From positions 620,001-684,000 of the forward strand of contig NZ_JACYMM010000001.1 in assembly GCF_020858115.1 (NCBI RefSeq): DNA of 64,000 nt, in the 5' to 3' direction. The notes under the pieces were generated by a model, which was given only the letters and a program-made list of their open reading frames with translations, was not told where the DNA came from and searched no databases. Within the stretch, counting starts at the first letter, position 1. Each line of letters opens with the position of its first letter. The stretch comes from Janthinobacterium sp. FW305-129 (GTDB lineage: Bacteria; Pseudomonadota; Gammaproteobacteria; Burkholderiales; Burkholderiaceae_D). Of the stretch, positions 17,849 to 26,504 are shown piece by piece. A program made the translations under genes and the position numbers.

Positions 17849-19105
17849 ATGCGCGCTTTCTGGACTGTCATACACCGCTGGGCCGGTCTCACCATCGCCC
17901 TCTTCCTCATCGTCGCGGGCCTGACGGGCGCCGTCACCTCGTGGGACCATGAACTCGATGAATGGCTCAACGCCGACATCATGGACACGCCGGGCCGCGG
18001 CCCCCTGCAGGCGCCGTTTGCGCTGGCGCAAAAGGTTGCCGCCGCCGACCCGCGCGCGGCAGTCAATTACATGACCCTGGGTCTGGAAGAAGGCCATGCG
18101 GCCGCCTTCATGGTGCGCCCGCTGACCGATCCCGCCACGAACAAGCCGTTCGTGCTCGGCTACAACACCGTCTACATCGACCCCGTCACGGCGCAGATCA
18201 CGGGCACGCGCGATTCGACGGCCATTTCCCTGTCGCGCCGCAGCCTGATGCCGTTCTTGCGCCACCTGCACTACAGCCTGCACGTGCCCGCCTTCTGGGG
18301 CACGGACCGCTGGGGCTATTGGCTGATGGGGAGCGTGGCCCTGATCTGGCTGCTCGACAGCATGGTGGCGTTTTATCTGACCACGCCGCGGCGCCTGCGC
18401 GAACGGGCTGATGCGCCGCGCCACCGCGACGCCGCCAGCTGGTGGCAACGCTGGAAACCGTCGTGGGTGCTGCGCTGGGCTGCCGGCGGCTACAAGCTCA
18501 ATTTCGACCTGCACCGCGCGGGCGGCCTGTGGGTGTGGGCCATCATCATCGTCGTCGCGTTCACCTCTTTCTCGCTGAACCTGTACCGCGAAGTGTTTTA
18601 TCCCGTCATGTCGCTCGTCTCGACCACCACGCCGGGACCGTACGAGACGCAGACGCCGGCGCCGTACGGCAGCTACATCGCGCCCGTGATCGGCTTCGAG
18701 CGGGCAGTAGACATTGCGAAAAAGCAAGCCGTGCAGCGCGGCATCACGGCGCCCATCGGCGGCATTTATTATGGCGGCAATTATTCGTTCTACAACGTCT
18801 CGTTCTTCGACCCGGCCGACGAATTCGGCGCGGCCGGCATGGGCCTGTCGAACCTGTACGTCGATGGCATGGACGGCAGCATCATCGGCCAGCACAAGCC
18901 GTGGGAAGGCACGGCCGCCGACGTCTTCGTGCAACTGCAATTTCCCCTGCACTCGGGCCGCATCCTCGGCTTGCCGGGACGCATACTGATGTCCTGCATG
19001 GGCCTCATGGTCGCCATGCTGTCCGTGACGGGCATTGTCATATGGGAAAGAAAGCGCCGTGCGCGCCGGCTGCAGGCGCATAAAAAGACAGTGGCCGCCG
19101 ATTAA
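17849..19105 (+). CDS. PepSY-associated TM domain protein (iron-regulated)
   Basis: A 418-residue inner-membrane protein with four hydrophobic segments: residues about 10-32, then near 150-175, 225-247 and 375-398. Two PepSY-like extracytoplasmic regions lie between them. The N-terminal FWTVIHRWAGLTIALFLIVAG and the conserved HLHYSLH and DLHRAGGLWVW histidine motifs fit the PepSY_TM family, often linked to siderophore or heme iron handling and to reductases. The Fur box upstream supports iron control. ATG 17849 has GAAGGT upstream. It runs tail-to-tail into mdcH with a 4-bp overlap. Confidence 0.85.
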   Translation: MRAFWTVIHRWAGLTIALFLIVAGLTGAVTSWDHELDEWLNADIMDTPGRGPLQAPFALAQKVAAADPRAAVNYMTLGLEEGHAAAFMVRPLTDPATNKPFVLGYNTVYIDPVTAQITGTRDSTAISLSRRSLMPFLRHLHYSLHVPAFWGTDRWGYWLMGSVALIWLLDSMVAFYLTTPRRLRERADAPRHRDAASWWQRWKPSWVLRWAAGGYKLNFDLHRAGGLWVWAIIIVVAFTSFSLNLYREVFYPVMSLVSTTTPGPYETQTPAPYGSYIAPVIGFERAVDIAKKQAVQRGITAPIGGIYYGGNYSFYNVSFFDPADEFGAAGMGLSNLYVDGMDGSIIGQHKPWEGTAADVFVQLQFPLHSGRILGLPGRILMSCMGLMVAMLSVTGIVIWERKRRARRLQAHKKTVAAD

Positions 19106-20037
19106 GCGGCGCTATCGCGCTCCCGCCCCACCAGCGCCAGCAGGCTGTCGCCCCGGTTGCCGTCGCAGCAGACGGCCACGCCATCCGTGAAATCGGGCGC
19201 CGTCAGCCGCGTCAGGACGCTGCCCGGCGGCATTTCCAGCGCCAGCCGGGCGCCCCGCTCCCACGCCAGGCGCGCGGTAGCGGCCCATTGCACGCGCTGC
19301 GCCATGTTGGCGGCCAGGCCGTCGCGGATGCGGGCCGGGTCGAACAGCGCGCGCGCCGCGCTGCTGCTCAGGTAGACGAGCGATGGGCGGCGGACAATCA
19401 CGCCCGCAAAAGCGGCGGCCATGCCGGTGGCGGCGCCGTCCAGCAACGGACAATGCGACGGCACGCTGACGGCCAGGCGCCTGGCCTTGCCGGCGCCGTG
19501 CGCCAGGGCCAGCGCCATCACGGCCTCCAAGGCGGGTGCGCTGCCGGCGATGGCGATCTGGCGCGGCGCATTCAGGTTGGCGACATACACGGGCGTGGCC
19601 GCGCCGTGCACCCGGGCCAGCAAGGGTTCGAGTTGTGCCAGATCAAGGCCGACGATGGCCGCCATGCCGTAACCGGTGGGATACGCCTGCTCCATCAACT
19701 GTCCGCGCCGCGCCACCAGGCGCAGGGCGTCCGCATAATCGAGCGCGCCCGCGACGACGGCCGCCGCATATTCGCCGATGGAAAAGCCGGCCACCATGTC
19801 GGGCAGCGCCCCGCGCGCGCCCAGGGAGCGCGCCATCGCCACGCCCGCGATCAGCAAGCACAGTTGCACGGCCCGCGTCGAGGCCAGCGCGCAAGCCGTG
19901 TCCAGCGCCAAAGGATCGCAGCCCAGCACGGCCGCCGCTTCGGCCAGGGTATCGGCCACCGCCGCGTCGCCGGGCAGCGCGTGCAGCATGCCCGCAGACT
20001 GGGCGCCCTGGCCCGGAAAGGTGAATAGCACGCTCAT
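19102..20037 (-). CDS. mdcH: malonate decarboxylase epsilon subunit, malonyltransferase MdcH
   Basis: A 311-residue acyltransferase of the FabD type with FPGQGAQSAGM, the nucleophile Ser86 in GFSIGEYAAA, and catalytic His195 in SVPSHCPLL. MdcH transfers malonyl from malonyl-CoA to the prosthetic group of MdcC to start the decarboxylase cycle. Last gene of the malonate operon, overlapping mdcG by ATGA, with its 3' end overlapping the convergent PepSY gene by 4 bp. Confidence 0.92.
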   Translation of the reverse strand: MSVLFTFPGQGAQSAGMLHALPGDAAVADTLAEAAAVLGCDPLALDTACALASTRAVQLCLLIAGVAMARSLGARGALPDMVAGFSIGEYAAAVVAGALDYADALRLVARRGQLMEQAYPTGYGMAAIVGLDLAQLEPLLARVHGAATPVYVANLNAPRQIAIAGSAPALEAVMALALAHGAGKARRLAVSVPSHCPLLDGAATGMAAAFAGVIVRRPSLVYLSSSAARALFDPARIRDGLAANMAQRVQWAATARLAWERGARLALEMPPGSVLTRLTAPDFTDGVAVCCDGNRGDSLLALVGRERDSAA

Positions 20038-20642
20038 GCCGGCTCCCATGGCGTGGCCGTCAGCACGGGACCCTGATCCGTCTTCAGCAAGACCCTGCTC
20101 CGGTCCGCCGCCCACTCGGCATACGCAAAGCCGCCATGGCCCGTGTCGATCTGCAGATCCAGCCGGCACGCCGTGACAGTCGCCGCGATGGCGCGCAGGG
20201 CCTCGGCCTGGGCGGCGTCCGGCGGCGCGGCCATGCGCAGCACGAGATCGAGGTCGCTGTCCGGGCGCAGCACGGGCAAGCCGCTGGCCAGGGCAAAGCC
20301 CACGCCGCCCGTCGGCCCCCAGGCCCAGCCCGTGGCGTCCAGCAGGGGCGCGACTAGCCGCAACGCGTCCAGCGCGGCAGAGGGAAAATCAGGCAGCGGC
20401 ATCCTCGCCACCGTTTCCGGCGTCACGCGGCGCACGACGGCGGCAGCGTCCACTTCGCACGCCTGCCGCTCGCTGCGCAGCATGCCGCGCACGCCGACGG
20501 GGATGCGCCCTGGCGAGGTGCTGGCGCGCCGCACCACCAGCGGCGCGGCGGCCAGCCACGCGGCATCAAGCCAGGCAGGCAAGGATGCGCCGTCCGGCAT
20601 GCCGGACACCCACAGCAAATCATGCGCGCGCCAGCCGTCCAT
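20034..20642 (-). CDS. mdcG: phosphoribosyl-dephospho-CoA transferase MdcG
   Basis: A 202-residue nucleotidyltransferase-like protein. WRAHDLLWVSG near the start and the metal-binding DSDLDL cluster (Asp130, Asp132) identify MdcG. It attaches the 2'-(5''-triphosphoribosyl)-3'-dephospho-CoA arm to Ser25 of MdcC. ATG 20642 overlaps the madM stop (TGATG), so the two are coupled. Confidence 0.9.
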   Translation of the reverse strand: MDGWRAHDLLWVSGMPDGASLPAWLDAAWLAAAPLVVRRASTSPGRIPVGVRGMLRSERQACEVDAAAVVRRVTPETVARMPLPDFPSAALDALRLVAPLLDATGWAWGPTGGVGFALASGLPVLRPDSDLDLVLRMAAPPDAAQAEALRAIAATVTACRLDLQIDTGHGGFAYAEWAADRSRVLLKTDQGPVLTATPWEPA

Positions 20643-21406
20643 CAAGCCACCACCGCCTTGACGGCAAAGTACAGCAGCGAGGGTCCCAGCAGACAGCCCA
20701 GGCCCGTATGAAAAGTGGCGACCAGGGCGCCATACGGCACCAGTTTGCGGTCGGTGGCGGCCAGGCCCGCCGACACGCCGCTGACGGTGCCGGCCAGGCC
20801 GCCGAAGACCATCGCCGAACGGGGCGTCTTCAGGCGCAAAAAGCGCGCCGCGACGGGCGTGCCCACCATCACGAGGATGGCCTTGATGAGGCCCGCCGCG
20901 ATGCTCAGCGCCATGACGTCCGAACTGGCGCCGATGGCCGCACCCGTGACGGGGCCGACGATGTAGGTGACGGCGCCGGCGCCGATGGTGGTCATGCTGA
21001 CGGCATCCGAGTAGCCAAACGCGTAAGCGACGCCCGCGCCGACGAGAAACGGCAGCACCACGCCCAGCACCAGGGCCGCCAGGCCGATCAGGCCCGCCTT
21101 GCGCGCCTCGGTCGCCTGCACCTCGAAGGCGGTGGCGACGATGGCGAAGTCGCGCAGCATGGCGCCGCCCATCAGGCCGATGCCGCCGAACAGCGACAAA
21201 TCGGCCAGACCCTTGTGGCCGCCGCTATGCACGCCGCCCCAGTAAGCGAGCCCCAGGCCGATCACGATGGCAATGGCCGAACCGTGCACGCGGCCGAAGG
21301 TCAGGTATTTCGACAGCGCCATCGACAGCAGCATGATCAGGCCGACAAAGGCGAACGCCGTCACCAGGCCATTGTGGATGGCGGCTTTATCAAAGAGTTC
21401 AAGCAT
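20642..21406 (-). CDS. madM: malonate transporter subunit MadM
   Basis: A 254-residue integral membrane protein with about eight to nine hydrophobic segments rich in Gly/Ala (GLVTAFAFVGLIMLLSMALS near the start, and VSMTTIGAGAVTYIVGPVTG in the middle). With MadL it forms the two-component malonate/sodium symporter first described in Malonomonas. AAGGAG precedes ATG 21406. It overlaps madL by 8 bp. Confidence 0.92.
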   Translation of the reverse strand: MLELFDKAAIHNGLVTAFAFVGLIMLLSMALSKYLTFGRVHGSAIAIVIGLGLAYWGGVHSGGHKGLADLSLFGGIGLMGGAMLRDFAIVATAFEVQATEARKAGLIGLAALVLGVVLPFLVGAGVAYAFGYSDAVSMTTIGAGAVTYIVGPVTGAAIGASSDVMALSIAAGLIKAILVMVGTPVAARFLRLKTPRSAMVFGGLAGTVSGVSAGLAATDRKLVPYGALVATFHTGLGCLLGPSLLYFAVKAVVA

Positions 21407-21812
21407 GACGGTGCTCCTTGACCAGCATCAAATCCGCTTCGGCGGCAGCGATGGCGGCCGGGCTTTCCGTGCGATTGATGAGCGAAATGACGGCGCCGCA
21501 AACGAGCACGGAAGCGATGGCGGCCAGCACGGCCACCGGGCCGCCGCGCAGCGCCGCGACCACGTCCTGCTGCGCCGCCATCGCCACCACCACGGGAATA
21601 TACATGGCGCCCCAGTATTCGACGCCCCGTTCCGTCATCTGCGGCAGCCAGGCGCGGCGCTGCATGTAGAGCCGGGCGCAGATCAGCAGCAGCATGGCGA
21701 TGCCCACGCCGCCCACGTTCGTCTTGACGCCCATCAGCTGCCCGAGCAGGTCGCCCAGGAAGATGCCGAGCAAATGGCATAGCGCCAGCAATGCGGTTCC
21801 GTAAATGATCAT
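21399..21812 (-). CDS. madL: malonate transporter subunit MadL
   Basis: A 137-residue membrane protein with four hydrophobic segments (MIIYGTALLALCHLLGIFLG, then VGGVGIAMLLLICARLY, YIPVVVAMAAQ and PVAVLAAIASVLVCGAV). This is the small subunit of the MadLM malonate uptake system. GGAG lies seven bases before ATG 21812. It follows mdcE by 54 bases in the same operon, where many mdc clusters instead carry mdcF. Confidence 0.92.
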   Translation of the reverse strand: MIIYGTALLALCHLLGIFLGDLLGQLMGVKTNVGGVGIAMLLLICARLYMQRRAWLPQMTERGVEYWGAMYIPVVVAMAAQQDVVAALRGGPVAVLAAIASVLVCGAVISLINRTESPAAIAAAEADLMLVKEHRHA

Positions 21813-21866
21813 GATTGTCTCCGTTATTGGAATAGGAATGACTTGCTGTCTTCTCTGTTATTTCAC

Positions 21867-22679
21867 TTACCACTGCTGCCCCAGCACCTCCCTGACTTTT
21901 GCCGACGCCTGGCGGTGCGGCGCGCCCAGGCGGCTGGCCAGGCCCCGTTCCGGGTCGGCGCGGATATCATGCAACGCCGCCTGCAGGCTGGCGCGCACCT
22001 GCGCCAGATCAAGCTCCGACGGCGCGTCGGGGTGCGCCACCTGCAAGGTTTGCCACAGCAGGCCCAGGCTCGCGTAATTCTTGACGTCATAAGCCATCGG
22101 TGGAATCGTCGCGGCCAGCGCTTCCAGCGCTGCCACCGTGCGCAGGGTGATGCGCGCCGCCGACGCCTTGCCCATCGCATGCACCATCACTTGCGGATCG
22201 TCGAGCGCGATCAGCCGGTTGGCCTGGTAGCCATGCGCGAGAAAGGCGCCCGACATGGCCTTGCCGACGATCAGGCCGATGACGGGATGGCCGGCCAGGC
22301 GCGCTTCCGCATACGCCCCCGCCGCGCCGGCCAGCGCCTGGTGGATGCCGTACGCCTCTTCGCGCCGGCCATACGCCTGGCTGGCCACGTCGATGACGGC
22401 GACGATGGGCCGTTTCACCGCCAGCGCGCGGTCTTCGACAACCACTTGCTGCACGGCGCGCGCCAGCTGCCACGCCTCGACCAGGCCGATTTCACCGGTG
22501 CGGGCGCGCGTAAAACGGTTGTCCGGATCGGGCAGCACGGAGACATAGCGCGCCGGCTCGCCCGCCAGCGGCGCGTCGGCCACGCGCACGGACGGCGGAT
22601 AGCCGTCCAGCGGTGCGCTGCTGTCGGTCAGGGCCGCCAGCCAGGTGGCGCCGCGGCTGGAATTGGTGATGGCGTTCAT
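21867..22679 (-). CDS. mdcE: malonate decarboxylase gamma subunit MdcE
   Basis: A 270-residue crotonase/carboxyltransferase-fold protein (GEIGLVEAWQLARAVQQVV; VIDVASQAYGRREEAYGIHQ; GHPVIGLIVGKAMSGAFLAHGY). With MdcD it decarboxylates malonyl-S-ACP to acetyl-S-ACP and CO2. ATG 22679 is in the mdcD stop (ATGA). The open frame continues upstream across mdcD only as an antisense-free shadow frame, not as a fusion. Confidence 0.93.
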   Translation of the reverse strand: MNAITNSSRGATWLAALTDSSAPLDGYPPSVRVADAPLAGEPARYVSVLPDPDNRFTRARTGEIGLVEAWQLARAVQQVVVEDRALAVKRPIVAVIDVASQAYGRREEAYGIHQALAGAAGAYAEARLAGHPVIGLIVGKAMSGAFLAHGYQANRLIALDDPQVMVHAMGKASAARITLRTVAALEALAATIPPMAYDVKNYASLGLLWQTLQVAHPDAPSELDLAQVRASLQAALHDIRADPERGLASRLGAPHRQASAKVREVLGQQW

Positions 22680-23530
22680 GCTGCGGCTCCTTTGCTGTAG
22701 ATCAAACGCACGGCTTCCGGCGTGGCTTGCGGCCCGGTGTCCACTTGCGCCAGGCGGGCGAGAAAACCGTCGGCCTGGCTGCTGCGATGCCGCTCCGGCA
22801 CGCCGCGCGCGAACAGTTCGGCCACCGTGGCGCGCATCTGCGCCGTGTCGTCCGCCACATAGGCGTCGGCCAGGCCGCTGTGAAAGCGCTGCTCGCCGCC
22901 CGTCAGGCTCCATATAAATGGCTTGTTGCGCGAGTCGAATTCGTCCACGCCCGCTTCCTGCTCGATCACGGCCGGCCCGTTGAGACCCAGGCGCGCCTCG
23001 CGGGTAACGACCAGATAACTGCACAGGCCCGCCGCGATCGACATGCCGCCGTAGCAGCCCACCGTGCCGGCCGTGATGCCGATCACGGGCTGGTAGCGGC
23101 GCAAGTCGACGATGGCCGCATGGATGTCGGCAATCGCCGCGAGGCCCAGGTTGGCTTCCTGCAGCCGGACGCCGCCCGTCTCGAACAGGATCACGGCGCG
23201 CGTCGGCACGCCCTGGCGGTTGTCGCGCGCCGCCAGTTCCAGCGCGCCGGCGATCTTCGCGCCGCCCACCTCGCCCATGCTGCCGCCCTGATAGGCGCCT
23301 TCGATGGCCAGCACCACGGCCGGCTGGCCGTCGAACAGGCCCTTGGCCACCACCACGCCGTCGTCCGCCTGCGCCGTGACGCCTTGCTGCGGCAGCCACG
23401 GCGACGCGATGCCGCAAAACGGGTCGAGCAGTTCGCGCATGCTGCCCGCATCCAGCAGGGCTTTGGCACGGCTGCGCGCACCCCGTTCGATGAAGCTGTC
23501 GCGCTCCAGCAATTCCGTCAATGTACTCAT
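22676..23530 (-). CDS. mdcD: malonate decarboxylase beta subunit MdcD
   Basis: A 284-residue carboxyltransferase-like subunit. The glycine-rich active-site loops are visible (IEGAYQGGSMGEVGGAKIAG; GVRLQEANLGL; ITAGTVGCYGGMSIAAGLC). It pairs with MdcE to decarboxylate malonyl-S-ACP. It starts at ATG 23530 in the mdcC stop (ATGA) and ends in the mdcE start, consistent with stoichiometric translation. Confidence 0.93.
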   Translation of the reverse strand: MSTLTELLERDSFIERGARSRAKALLDAGSMRELLDPFCGIASPWLPQQGVTAQADDGVVVAKGLFDGQPAVVLAIEGAYQGGSMGEVGGAKIAGALELAARDNRQGVPTRAVILFETGGVRLQEANLGLAAIADIHAAIVDLRRYQPVIGITAGTVGCYGGMSIAAGLCSYLVVTREARLGLNGPAVIEQEAGVDEFDSRNKPFIWSLTGGEQRFHSGLADAYVADDTAQMRATVAELFARGVPERHRSSQADGFLARLAQVDTGPQATPEAVRLIYSKGAAA

Positions 23531-23835
23531 GCCGCCCTCCCCGCTTGCAATTCTTCGTAAGCCTGCTCGATGCGCATGCGCACCACGCCCGGCGTGGCGC
23601 CGCAGTCGTTGATGACGATGGTCGCCGCCGGCAGCGGCTCGCCGCCGAACACGCGCAGCAGGAGCGCATCCCAGACGGCGCCCTTGCCGTCGACGGAGGT
23701 GTTGACGACGATGCGGGTCACGCCATCGTCGGCGGGCTGCAGCAGCACTTCCAGGTCGCCCGAACCGACGACGCCGGCCAGCGCGCGCCCCGATGCCGGC
23801 TGCCCGGCGGGGAATGTGTAGTCACGCGTCTCCAT
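23527..23835 (-). CDS. mdcC: malonate decarboxylase delta subunit, acyl carrier protein MdcC
   Basis: A 102-residue carrier protein (METRDYTFPAGQPASGRALA, then GVVGSGDLEVLL). Ser25 in the VGSGD motif lies exactly where the phosphoribosyl-dephospho-CoA arm is attached in the Klebsiella protein. AGAAGGAG lies seven bases before ATG 23835. It overlaps mdcB (14 bp) and mdcD. Confidence 0.93.
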   Translation of the reverse strand: METRDYTFPAGQPASGRALAGVVGSGDLEVLLQPADDGVTRIVVNTSVDGKGAVWDALLLRVFGGEPLPAATIVINDCGATPGVVRMRIEQAYEELQAGRAA

Positions 23836-24712
23836 GCGCTTCTCCTTCTTGTAATCTGTCCAGGAACAGGGTGGCCGCCAGCAGATCGGCCGCGCCGCCC
23901 GGCGACACGCCGCGCGCCAGCGCCACCGCTTCCAGCGCCAGCAGTGCCTTGGCGCCATCTGCCGTGGCCGCGCCGCCGGCGGCCAGCACCCGTGCCGCTC
24001 CCGTTTGCAGTTCCAGCAAGGCCGCCTCGCCGCCGCGCGACAGCACGCAGGTGTCGTCCAGCCGCGCAATGATGGCCAGCAAGGCGTTCAGGCGCGCCGT
24101 CGTTTCGTTGTCGCCGCGCGCCCGCGAGGCGTGCAGCTGCACCAGCCCGGCGCCCGTCACCAGAGGAAAACCGGCCCGGGCCTGGCCCCGCGCGCCATCG
24201 ACCTGGTACTGGCGGCACGCCAGCTCGCCCTTGTTGCCGGTGACGGCAGGCGCCCCCCGGTCGCGCAAACGGGCCAGCGCGCCGGCCCGCGCCGCCACGG
24301 CTTTTGGCGCCAGCGACGCACCGCGCGCGCCCTGCTGCGCCGCTGCCGTCGCCAAGAGCCCCAGCGCCCAGATGGCGCCCCGATGCGTGTTCACGCCGCC
24401 CGTTGCTGCCAGCATCAGCGCCTCGCCGTCGCGGCCGAGGGCGCCGATGCGCTGGCGCAGGCCATCGTCATCGCCGCTTTCCCAAGCCGCTTGGGCCATG
24501 GCGGCAAACACGGGCTCCAGCACGCAGGCCGAATGGCACATCAGGGCCCAGTTCAAGTCCGCGTGGGCGCCGCGGCTGCGCAAATCGACCAGGCCCGGTT
24601 TCGGCGTCAGGGTCACTTCATCGAGCAGCGCCTGCAGCACCTGCCGACCCAGCGCGGCGCAGCGCTGACGCACCGGCACTGTCGTCATCATTGTGGTCAT
24701 CATTGTCATCAT
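23822..24712 (-). CDS. mdcB: triphosphoribosyl-dephospho-CoA synthase MdcB
   Basis: A 296-residue CitG-family enzyme that makes the MdcC prosthetic-group precursor from ATP and dephospho-CoA. The family signature LTPKPGLVDLRSRGAH is at 35-50, followed by GVNTHRGAIWALGLL and GNKGELACRQYQVDGARGQ. The start region is three near-copies of an ATGATGAC(A/C)AC unit (encoding MMTMMTTMMTT), so any of several ATGs could be used. The first overlaps the mdcA stop (TAATG) and has AGGAG six bases upstream. Confidence 0.9.
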   Translation of the reverse strand: MMTMMTTMMTTVPVRQRCAALGRQVLQALLDEVTLTPKPGLVDLRSRGAHADLNWALMCHSACVLEPVFAAMAQAAWESGDDDGLRQRIGALGRDGEALMLAATGGVNTHRGAIWALGLLATAAAQQGARGASLAPKAVAARAGALARLRDRGAPAVTGNKGELACRQYQVDGARGQARAGFPLVTGAGLVQLHASRARGDNETTARLNALLAIIARLDDTCVLSRGGEAALLELQTGAARVLAAGGAATADGAKALLALEAVALARGVSPGGAADLLAATLFLDRLQEGEAHGDA

Positions 24713-26385
24713 TACCAGCTCCTGAATTTGGCGGGGGGTTGATACAGGCCGTCCGACCATTCGACCAGGTCGGCGATGCTTTTCGCGGCCAGCAGCGAGC
24801 GGTTCGCCGCGCCGCGCTGCACGCCGATATCCTCGGGCAGCGCGATCAGGCCGCCGGCGCGCAATTTCGCTGTCGTTTTCGGGTCGTGGCGCAGGCCGAT
24901 GGGCGTCACGCCGGCCACGGCCGCCAGCATGGCCTTGCGTTCGTCCAGCGAACGGGCCTTGTACAGGTAGGCGATGCCCTCTTCCGTCAGCACATGGGTG
25001 ACGTCGTCGCCATAGATCATCACGGGCGCCAGCGGCATGCCGCTGGCCTGGCCCACGGCCACGGCGTCGAGCGATTCGACGATGGTCGGCTGGCCGCCAT
25101 CCTGGAACGTCTCGACCATCTGCACCACCAGCTTCTTGCCGCGTGCCAGCGGGTCGTCCGTCTCGATCAGGTCCAGCCAGGCCGGCGTCGGGTGGCGCCG
25201 CCCGTGCGGGTCGTGGCCCATATTGGGCGCGCCGCCGAAACCGGCCAGCCGGCCGTTCGTGACGGTGGACGAGTTGCCCAGGCCATCCATCTGCAAAGTC
25301 GCGCCGATGAACAGGTCGACCGCGTACTGGCCCGCCAGCTGGCACAGGGCGCGGTTCGAGCGCATGGAACCGTCGCGGCCCGTGAAAAAAACGTCGGGCC
25401 GCGCGGCCGCATAGCCTTCCATGCCCAGCTCCGCGCCGAAGCAGTGCACGCTCTCGACCCAGCCCGTCTCGATGGCGGGGATCAGCGTGGGATGGGGGTT
25501 GAGCACCCAGTTGCGGCAAATCTTGCCCTTCAAGCCCAGCTGCTCGCCATACGTGGGCAAAATCAGCTCGATGGCGGCCGTATTGAAACCGATGCCGTGA
25601 TTGAGCGACTGCACCTGGTGTTTTTCATACACGCCGCGGATCGCCATCATGGCCATCAGCACGTGCACGGGCTTGATCACGCGCGGATCGCGGGTAAACA
25701 AAGGCTCGATGAAGAACGGCTTATCGGACTGCACCACGAAATCGATCCACGAGCCGGGTACGTCGACCCGGGGCAAGTCGCTGACGTCGTCCACGATCTG
25801 GTTCACCTGGGCGATGACGATGCCGTCGCGGAAGGCCGCCGATTCCACCAGCGTGGGCGTGTCCTCCGTGCTGGGCCCCGTGTACAGATTGCCCTGGCGG
25901 TCGGCCATGTAGCCGGCCACCATGACGACGTTGGGCGTCAGGTCGACGAACAGGCGCGCATACAACTCGATATACGTGTGGATGGCGCCCACTTCCAGCA
26001 AACCGTCCTGCAGGAACTGGGCGATGCGCAGGCTTTGCGTGCCGGCGAACGAGAAATCGAGCTTGCGGGCGATGCCCCGTTCGAACAGGTCCAGGTGTTC
26101 GGGCAGGCTGACGCTGGGCATGATCAGGTGCAGATGGTGGATCTTGTCGGGGTTGACCTGGGTCATCATCCGGGCGAGGAAATCGGCCTGCTTCTGGTTA
26201 TTGCCTTCAAGGACGACGCGGTCGCCCGGTGCGAGCAAGGCTTCGAGCACGGCGACCATGTCGCCCGGTTGCAGCACGGGGCCGTTCGCGTACTGGCGCA
26301 CGGCGGCGAGGCGGCGGCGTTTCTCGGTGCGCCGCGTGTCCCATTGTTTTTGCCGCTGCGCTGGCGCTGCTGTGGCGGTTGACAT
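24712..26385 (-). CDS. mdcA: malonate decarboxylase alpha subunit, acetyl-S-ACP:malonate ACP transferase MdcA
   Basis: About 557 residues, first gene of the operon. It transfers acetyl from the carrier to malonate, regenerating malonyl-S-ACP. Family landmarks include KQWDTRRTEKRRRLAAVRQY, GDRVVLEGNNQKQADFLARM, and NHGIGFNTAAIELILPTYGE. GGAGG sits four bases before ATG 26385, while the preceding ATG 26388 would be only one base away; hence the choice. It is divergent from mdcR with a symmetric operator between. Confidence 0.93.
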   Translation of the reverse strand: MSTATAAPAQRQKQWDTRRTEKRRRLAAVRQYANGPVLQPGDMVAVLEALLAPGDRVVLEGNNQKQADFLARMMTQVNPDKIHHLHLIMPSVSLPEHLDLFERGIARKLDFSFAGTQSLRIAQFLQDGLLEVGAIHTYIELYARLFVDLTPNVVMVAGYMADRQGNLYTGPSTEDTPTLVESAAFRDGIVIAQVNQIVDDVSDLPRVDVPGSWIDFVVQSDKPFFIEPLFTRDPRVIKPVHVLMAMMAIRGVYEKHQVQSLNHGIGFNTAAIELILPTYGEQLGLKGKICRNWVLNPHPTLIPAIETGWVESVHCFGAELGMEGYAAARPDVFFTGRDGSMRSNRALCQLAGQYAVDLFIGATLQMDGLGNSSTVTNGRLAGFGGAPNMGHDPHGRRHPTPAWLDLIETDDPLARGKKLVVQMVETFQDGGQPTIVESLDAVAVGQASGMPLAPVMIYGDDVTHVLTEEGIAYLYKARSLDERKAMLAAVAGVTPIGLRHDPKTTAKLRAGGLIALPEDIGVQRGAANRSLLAAKSIADLVEWSDGLYQPPAKFRSW

Positions 26386-26459
26386 CATGCCTCCGGAATG
26401 AGCTATCGAATCCAGACGATAGAACGAAAGCGCCAGCGCGACAATCAATCTGCTAGCAT

Positions 26460-26484
26460 GTTCATTACCTTGAAGTTAATGAAC
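26460..26484. promoter_or_regulatory. MdcR operator candidate
   Basis: Perfect 8-bp inverted repeat GTTCATTA-N9-TAATGAAC in the mdcA-mdcR intergenic region, containing the ATTA...TTAAT core and T-N11-A spacing expected for LysR-type binding. It lies 75 bases upstream of mdcA and 20 bases upstream of mdcR, so it can serve both activation and autoregulation. Confidence 0.72.
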
Positions 26485-26504
26485 TCCCTTGAAAGAGGCT
26501 AGTC

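Noticed and set aside
21867-23669. Apparent 600-residue mdcE fusion extending through mdcD
   Set aside because: The extra N-terminal residues are an off-frame reading of mdcD; mdcE has its own ATG in the mdcD stop (ATGA).
24304-26382. 692-residue open frame on the plus strand opposite mdcA/mdcB
   Set aside because: Antisense shadow of GC-rich mdc genes; Gln/Arg/His-rich composition with no family features.
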